Shown here: positions 59,901-64,000 of the stretch, in pieces
Numbering within the stretch: the stretch's first letter is position 1
Layout of the letters: the number at the start of each line of letters is the position of its first letter
Assembly: GCF_031877795.1 (NCBI RefSeq)
Contig: NC_133940.1
Coordinates: forward strand, 5,023,985-5,087,984
DNA length: 64,000 nucleotides
Reading direction: 5' to 3'
Origin: Strix aluco
Taxonomy: Eukaryota > Chordata > Aves > Strigiformes > Strigidae
Program-made: the position numbers and the translations under genes
The notes under the pieces: model-generated
Told to the model about the DNA's origin: nothing
Database searches by the model: none
What the model saw: the letters and a program-made list of their open reading frames with translations, nothing else

Positions 59901-61409
59901 CCCTTCTGCTGCTTGAATTAAAGTGTTAATAAACCCAGCAGCAATCAAACTCTTGAACGAAGCGTTTCAAATGCCCCCTTGTTCAGTTAGCAGAGCCTCT
60001 GCCCGCAGACACAGGCAGCGCTATCCGGCCCCGCAGCCCAGGGTGGGAGGCAAGAGGCGAGAACTCAGCGCCCAGGAATTCCTTCTCTTTGAAGGCGTGA
60101 CTTCTTGTACCAACTATTTTCTCACCTTCTCTCTGTGTCACCTGCCCAGAAACAAAACATTTACGGCTGAAGGACTTAACTTGCAGTATCTCTTGGGGGG
60201 CTGTAGCTGGCAGGCTAAGCCCCTTGCACGTTTTCCATCTTCTGCACCCAGGGCTCTCTTTGCCCCAAGGCAGCACTAAGTAACTCAGCCAGCCCGGGGC
60301 TGAGGCAGTGCTTTGTCCCTTGGCCATGGAAAGGGGGTGACTGGCCTTTGCCTTGAAATCCCCCTTGATCCCTTCCAGCGAGCGTCACCCTGGGGATGGA
60401 TCCCCGGGTGGCCCCTTGCTTGGTGAGGAGGGGAGAAAGGTGACTCTCCGTTATCAGGAGTGTGTTAACCCCACAGCAAACATGATTTCACTGGCGCAAG
60501 GGTAACGGTGGTGACGTTTGAGCAGGGAACATGGTCCCCTTCTTTCTGGGACCTAATCTAAATTGTTTTATGAGGGCCCAGCATGTAGACCAAAGCCTCC
60601 TGCTCCCTGGGGTACGGGGAGCCAGGGTAAGGGGGTCCCCAGGTGTCTCTGCTGTGGTGCAGCAGCGCAGGGGTTATCTCGCCTGCGGTGGTGGGATGTC
60701 AGAAGGGGCACAGTGCTTAAAATGTACTTGTGGGGCTGAGCTGCCTGCGCCTCCTCTCCTCCTGCCGTGCCCTGACACACGCGGTGCATCCCCCAGTGCC
60801 CCCGGCAGCTGGTGGGAGCTGTCACGCTGCTGCTCCTGTGCAGGGCTGCAACCACACAGCACATCCCACCGCTGCTGAAGGGTCGCGTGGAGCAAGCTTA
60901 ACCCCTGCTCACCCATCCCTTGTGGATTACCAATGCCTTGCTGGTGGCGTTTTTCCTCCCAAAACAGTCCCTGCAAGGACCCCTGGGCTCCGGACCTGCC
61001 TGTGAGACCCTTCTGTGTTGGGGTGCTCAGCCTCTGCCGTGGCCAGTGGTTGCCTCAGGTTCTTGGGACTGTGTTGCCTCCTGGTGCTCCCAGTATCCTG
61101 GGATGGAGATGGGATGATGCCAGGGCTCTCCCCACTGCCTGGGGACCTTGACATGCCACATGCGCCCAGGGGCAGCGAATTCTGCTGTGGGCACCCCAGT
61201 CCCGGTGATACCTACACCCTTAGAAACGAGCAGGGCTGGGGCGGGGGGGTGTTGCCTGCCGTTAGCCCCCAGGGAGCTGTGCTTGCTCTGGCTGGCACCC
61301 TTGCAGTGGTGGCACATGGCAGCCTCCCAGCATGGTGCCCAGGGACAAACTGTGCAGGGGAGTGACCCCCCTCCACCCCCCACCCTGGGCTCCTGGGTGG
61401 CAAAGCCAT

Positions 61410-61427
61410 GGGGGGGGGGGGGGGGGG
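61410..61427 (+). repeat. 18-base G run
   Basis: Uninterrupted G tract within a CpG- and G-rich stretch, about 165 bases beyond the CLDN2 polyadenylation signal in the transcription direction, where the transcribed RNA would contain poly-C. G-quadruplex potential on the plus strand. Confidence 0.8.
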
Positions 61428-61592
61428 CGGCGCAGGGGGGACAGGCCAGAGCAAGGGCGAGGGGCACTCTTTGCATTATGGACCCGCCGGGCAGGCGAGC
61501 ACAGTCCCCACCACAGCCCACCCTGCCGGGGAGCTGCCAGGGCCCTTCGGTGCCGGAGGAAAGCTCAGCCACAGCCTGGCTAGAAACATAGA

Positions 61593-61598
61593 TTTATT
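61593..61598 (-). terminator. CLDN2 polyadenylation signal
   Basis: TTTATT on the plus strand is AATAAA on the minus strand, about 445 bases after the CLDN2 stop codon. This would give a 3' UTR of about 460 bases. Confidence 0.7.
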
Positions 61599-62041
61599 GC
61601 GACATCGCTTTGCAACCAGCACTCACCCCCCCGGCAGTGACTCCAGACCCATGCGGGCCCCCTGACCCCGCTGTGCTGCCTCTGTGGCCAGTGGGCTGGT
61701 CCCTGGGGCCACAAGTGCACCCAGCCCCATCCAGGGGGGCTCGCTGGGGCTGCAGGCTGGGGTCCGGCTGTGTCAGGGGCTGCCTGCAAGCTGGCAGCGC
61801 AGAGGAGGGAAGAGAAACCAGGTTCAGGGTCCTTCGCTGAGGTAAGCCACCAGCTGGGATCTCCGAGCAGTCTCCAGGCTCTCGGGATCCCGGAGGAAAG
61901 AGCGGGGTCACATCCCCCAAGTGTGTGAGTGAGAGGGCTGAGCACGGGAGATGTCCTCTCCTCTCACTGTGCTCCCTTGGCGCCAGCCCAGATGCTTTGG
62001 GGAGCCAGGAGAGGTGCCAGCCCAGCTCCCACCTGCAGCCG

Positions 62042-62737
62042 TTACACGTATCCCGTCAGGTTGTAGGAGTTGAGCTCACTCTTGGTCTTCTGTGTCTGGC
62101 TGACAGAGGGCTGGCGGCTCTTGCCTGCCAGCAGCCCGGGCTGGTAGGTGCTTGCGTAGGTGGCCGTTGCATCCCGGGCAGGGCAGGAGGTGCAGAGGAT
62201 GAAGCCACCGACGAGGGAGAGGAGGGAGGAGATGATGCCCAAGTAAAGCGCCTCCCCAAGCTCAAACTTCATGCTGTCGGGAAGGACGGGGTTGTGGAAA
62301 TCCCGCAGCACCACATGGATGTTCCACACCAGCGGGATGAAGCAGAGCAGCCCCCCCAGGATGAAGACCACACCGCCCGCCACCGCTACCCGGTCCTTGC
62401 CCGGTGAGCCCTGGCTGAAGACGGTGCACCTCATGCCCACGACGGTGAGGAGACAGGCGAGGGAGGAGACGGCGCAGGAGCTCACCATCAGGGCCTGGGC
62501 TGCCTGGACGTCAGCGGGCAGGTTGAGCAGGGAGCTGTAGATGTCACACTGGGTGATGCCCGTGCTGTATGTGGCACACTCCATCCACAGCCCCTTGGTG
62601 AAGCTCACGGCTGTCACGATGCTGGAGCCGATGTAGGAGCTGATCTTCCAGCTGGGCAGCAGCGTGGCCGTCAGCGTGCCGATGTAGCCCAGGAAGGCCA
62701 CGGCATAGCCCAGCAGCTGCAGCCCCATGGAGACCAT
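62042..62737 (-). CDS. CLDN2: Claudin-2, tight-junction cation and water channel protein
   Basis: Single coding exon, 231 aa (human: 230). Four-span claudin: TM1 about residues 8-28, first extracellular loop with the family signature W30, GLW (49-51), C54 and C64, TM2 about 82-102, TM3 about 118-138, second loop with PLVWNIH...HNPVLPDSMKFELGEALYLG, TM4 about 164-182, then a cytoplasmic tail ending in the PDZ ligand TGYV. Asp65 and Tyr67 (QCDIY), which line the pore and give claudin-2 its cation selectivity in mammals, are both present, as is the matching loop ITQCDIYSSLL. The first ATG (CCACCATGG context, MVSMGLQ) is chosen because it matches the length of mammalian MASLGLQ. A 5' noncoding exon is likely, as in mammals; a GTAAGC donor lies on the minus strand near 62815. 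It faces MORC4(pseudo), as in human Xq22.3. No lesion seen. Confidence 0.97.
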   Translation of the reverse strand: MVSMGLQLLGYAVAFLGYIGTLTATLLPSWKISSYIGSSIVTAVSFTKGLWMECATYSTGITQCDIYSSLLNLPADVQAAQALMVSSCAVSSLACLLTVVGMRCTVFSQGSPGKDRVAVAGGVVFILGGLLCFIPLVWNIHVVLRDFHNPVLPDSMKFELGEALYLGIISSLLSLVGGFILCTSCPARDATATYASTYQPGLLAGKSRQPSVSQTQKTKSELNSYNLTGYV

Positions 62738-62759
62738 GGTGGGGGCTGGCTGTCACCTC

Positions 62760-64000
62760 CCTGGGGCTCACCACTTCTCTCCCGGCTTGCTGGCAGCTGG
62801 CTCCCACGCGCTTACCTTCCCATGGCCCTGCCAGCGGCTCTGCTCCCTGCGCCGCAGCTCCACCCCACTCCTGGGGATGCTGGTTTTGTGTGGGCACCAG
62901 AGTGTGGGTGGGAGCTGGGGGGGAGGAGAGGTTACCTGCAAGAGGGGAAAGCAATCCCTCCCCGATTAACGATTGACCCAAGCCTGTGGAGGAGCGCCAA
63001 GTGCCCTTTCACCTCCGCTATCTCCCCAGCCAGGCTTCAGAGGCAGAGCAGTGCTGCCTGGGAAGGACGCCAAAGCCCTCCTTTGTGCCGGGGCTGCGGG
63101 CAGGGATGGAGAGCTGGCTGCTGGTGGGGGGAAAGTGCCTGCTACCCTCCTGTCCTGGGGATCCCTTGTGTTCTGTGATGTCCCAAGACAAGGAAGCCAA
63201 AAAGCTACGGCTGCACCGTGTTATTTGGGACCTGCTGGAGGTGATTTCAGGTGGTGGCCCTGAGGCTCCCCCAGCAGAGGAAGGGGGATTGCGCCTCGTC
63301 CCCATCTGCATGGGGCTCACCCAAGGCATCTGCAGCCACCCGCCACCCACCCCGAGCTGCTGAGGCTCTGGTGGGACAATGGGATGTGCCCACCTGAGGT
63401 TGAACCATGGCTGTCAGCCTTTCTGTGCCACTGGGGACAAGGATGGAGAGGGACGCATGTGACAGTGACGCCTGCAACCCCAGGAGAGCCTGGAGTTCCA
63501 TGGAGGGCAGAATTACACCAGGGCAGAGCACCCTGGCAGTGCTTTGGGGATGCCTCCCGGAAGCGCCCCGACTGAGCTGGGTGTCCTGTCCCTCGGTGGG
63601 GTGAGCACACTGGGGTGCAGCTTGTGCTTGCTGCTGCTGGTGGGGGTTTTTCTGCTGGTGCTATCCCCTGCCTGCAGCCCTGGGTGCGGGTGGGGGGGTT
63701 TGGCAGAGGCAGTGGAGTGGGGTGGTTTGTTTTCCCTCTGCCTTGTTTCAAAATTCCCCCTCCCGCAGCATCTTGCGAAACTGGACTGAGCCCACACCAC
63801 AGCACACCGACATCGCGGCCGGCGGCCTCTCGCCCTGCGAACGCTCCTGGCTGAGAGTGCAACTGCCGCCCAGCGCCTCCGCTCCTCTCCCCGTCCTCCC
63901 ACTGGCACCTCCAACGCTTGGTATCAAAGCTGCCCAACTTTCTGTCTCCTTTCCTGTGCACTAACCAAGACCCGTTGCTCTGTCTCAGGGGTGTTGCTGC
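62760..64000. other. Upstream region of CLDN2
   Basis: About 1.2 kb of G/C-rich sequence upstream of CLDN2 with no supportable coding region. A 5' UTR exon and promoter of CLDN2 could lie here or further upstream, but I see no decisive TATA or Inr arrangement. Human RIPPLY1 would be the next gene; no part of it is recognisable before the window ends. Confidence 0.4.

Larger units (their letters stand above)
55080..61570. other. Gene-poor intergenic region before CLDN2
   Basis: About 6.5 kb, moderately GC-rich, with only short chance frames on both strands. The one repeat I recognise is the CR1 scrap at 56808-56923. No RNA gene found. Confidence 0.45.

Noticed and set aside
61027-61591. Long overlapping frames around the G run
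   Set aside because: Low-complexity Pro/Gly/Ala-rich translations in a GC-rich stretch, on both strands, with no homology and no splice context.
62544-62981. 145-codon frame on the minus strand overlapping the CLDN2 start
   Set aside because: It covers the CLDN2 coding sequence in another frame and its translation has no claudin or other known feature.
1-64000. CRISPR arrays, bacterial-type operons, tRNA or rRNA genes, or a novel defence system
   Set aside because: Read for regularly spaced repeats, cloverleaf-like segments and compact operon layout and found none. The only arrays are the ERV leader repeat, the promoter 28-mer and the microsatellite.

Overview
The window reads as nuclear DNA from a bird. 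Evidence: several CR1 LINE copies with the typical avian 3' tail (short repeats of the GATTCTGTGATTCT type), avian ERVK-type LTRs with a tRNA-Lys-like primer-binding site, compact genes with GT-AG introns and CpG-island promoters. Only host genes and transposon fossils are present; I see no prokaryotic-type system, CRISPR array or rRNA.

Layout. 1-3300: remnant of a class I (gammaretrovirus-like) endogenous retrovirus. 3345-3945: CR1 fragment abutting a CpG island. 4239-14068: NUP62, an intact 12-coding-exon gene (572 codons) for the central-channel FG nucleoporin. 14251-15460: CR1. 16573-24575: RBM41, intact, 7 coding exons (401 codons), with an LTR-like insertion in its last intron. 25452-26092 and 29558-30199: two almost identical LTR-bearing fragments in opposite orientation around the old 5' part of the next gene. 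26671-51565: MORC4, recognisable exon by exon but carrying stops and frameshifts, so a unitary pseudogene here. It is swollen by CR1 copies (37165-39770; 40975-44279 with another CR1 nested in it), by a partial tandem duplication of its coiled-coil exons (44284-45240 and 48468-51273) and by an ERVK insertion (48814-50652). 51630-61570: gene-poor, with an ERVK LTR and a CR1 scrap. 62042-62737, minus strand: CLDN2, intact single coding exon for claudin-2 (231 aa).

The order and orientation NUP62 > RBM41 > MORC4(pseudo) > < CLDN2 matches human Xq22.3 (NUP62CL, RBM41, MORC4, CLDN2), as I recall that map. Two conclusions follow. The multi-exon bird NUP62 sits where mammals keep only the truncated NUP62CL, which supports the view that the intronless mammalian NUP62 is a retrocopy and this locus the ancestral one. 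And MORC4, an active GHKL-ATPase/CW chromatin gene in mammals, has died in this lineage while both neighbours stayed intact.

The genes do not form a pathway: nuclear pore transport (NUP62), RNA binding linked to minor splicing (RBM41) and tight-junction cation permeability (CLDN2). No undescribed system was found. The best leads are the MORC4 loss, the ancestral NUP62 locus, the inverted LTR pair with a shared inner end, and a 340-nt pyrimidine tract fused to a former splice acceptor.
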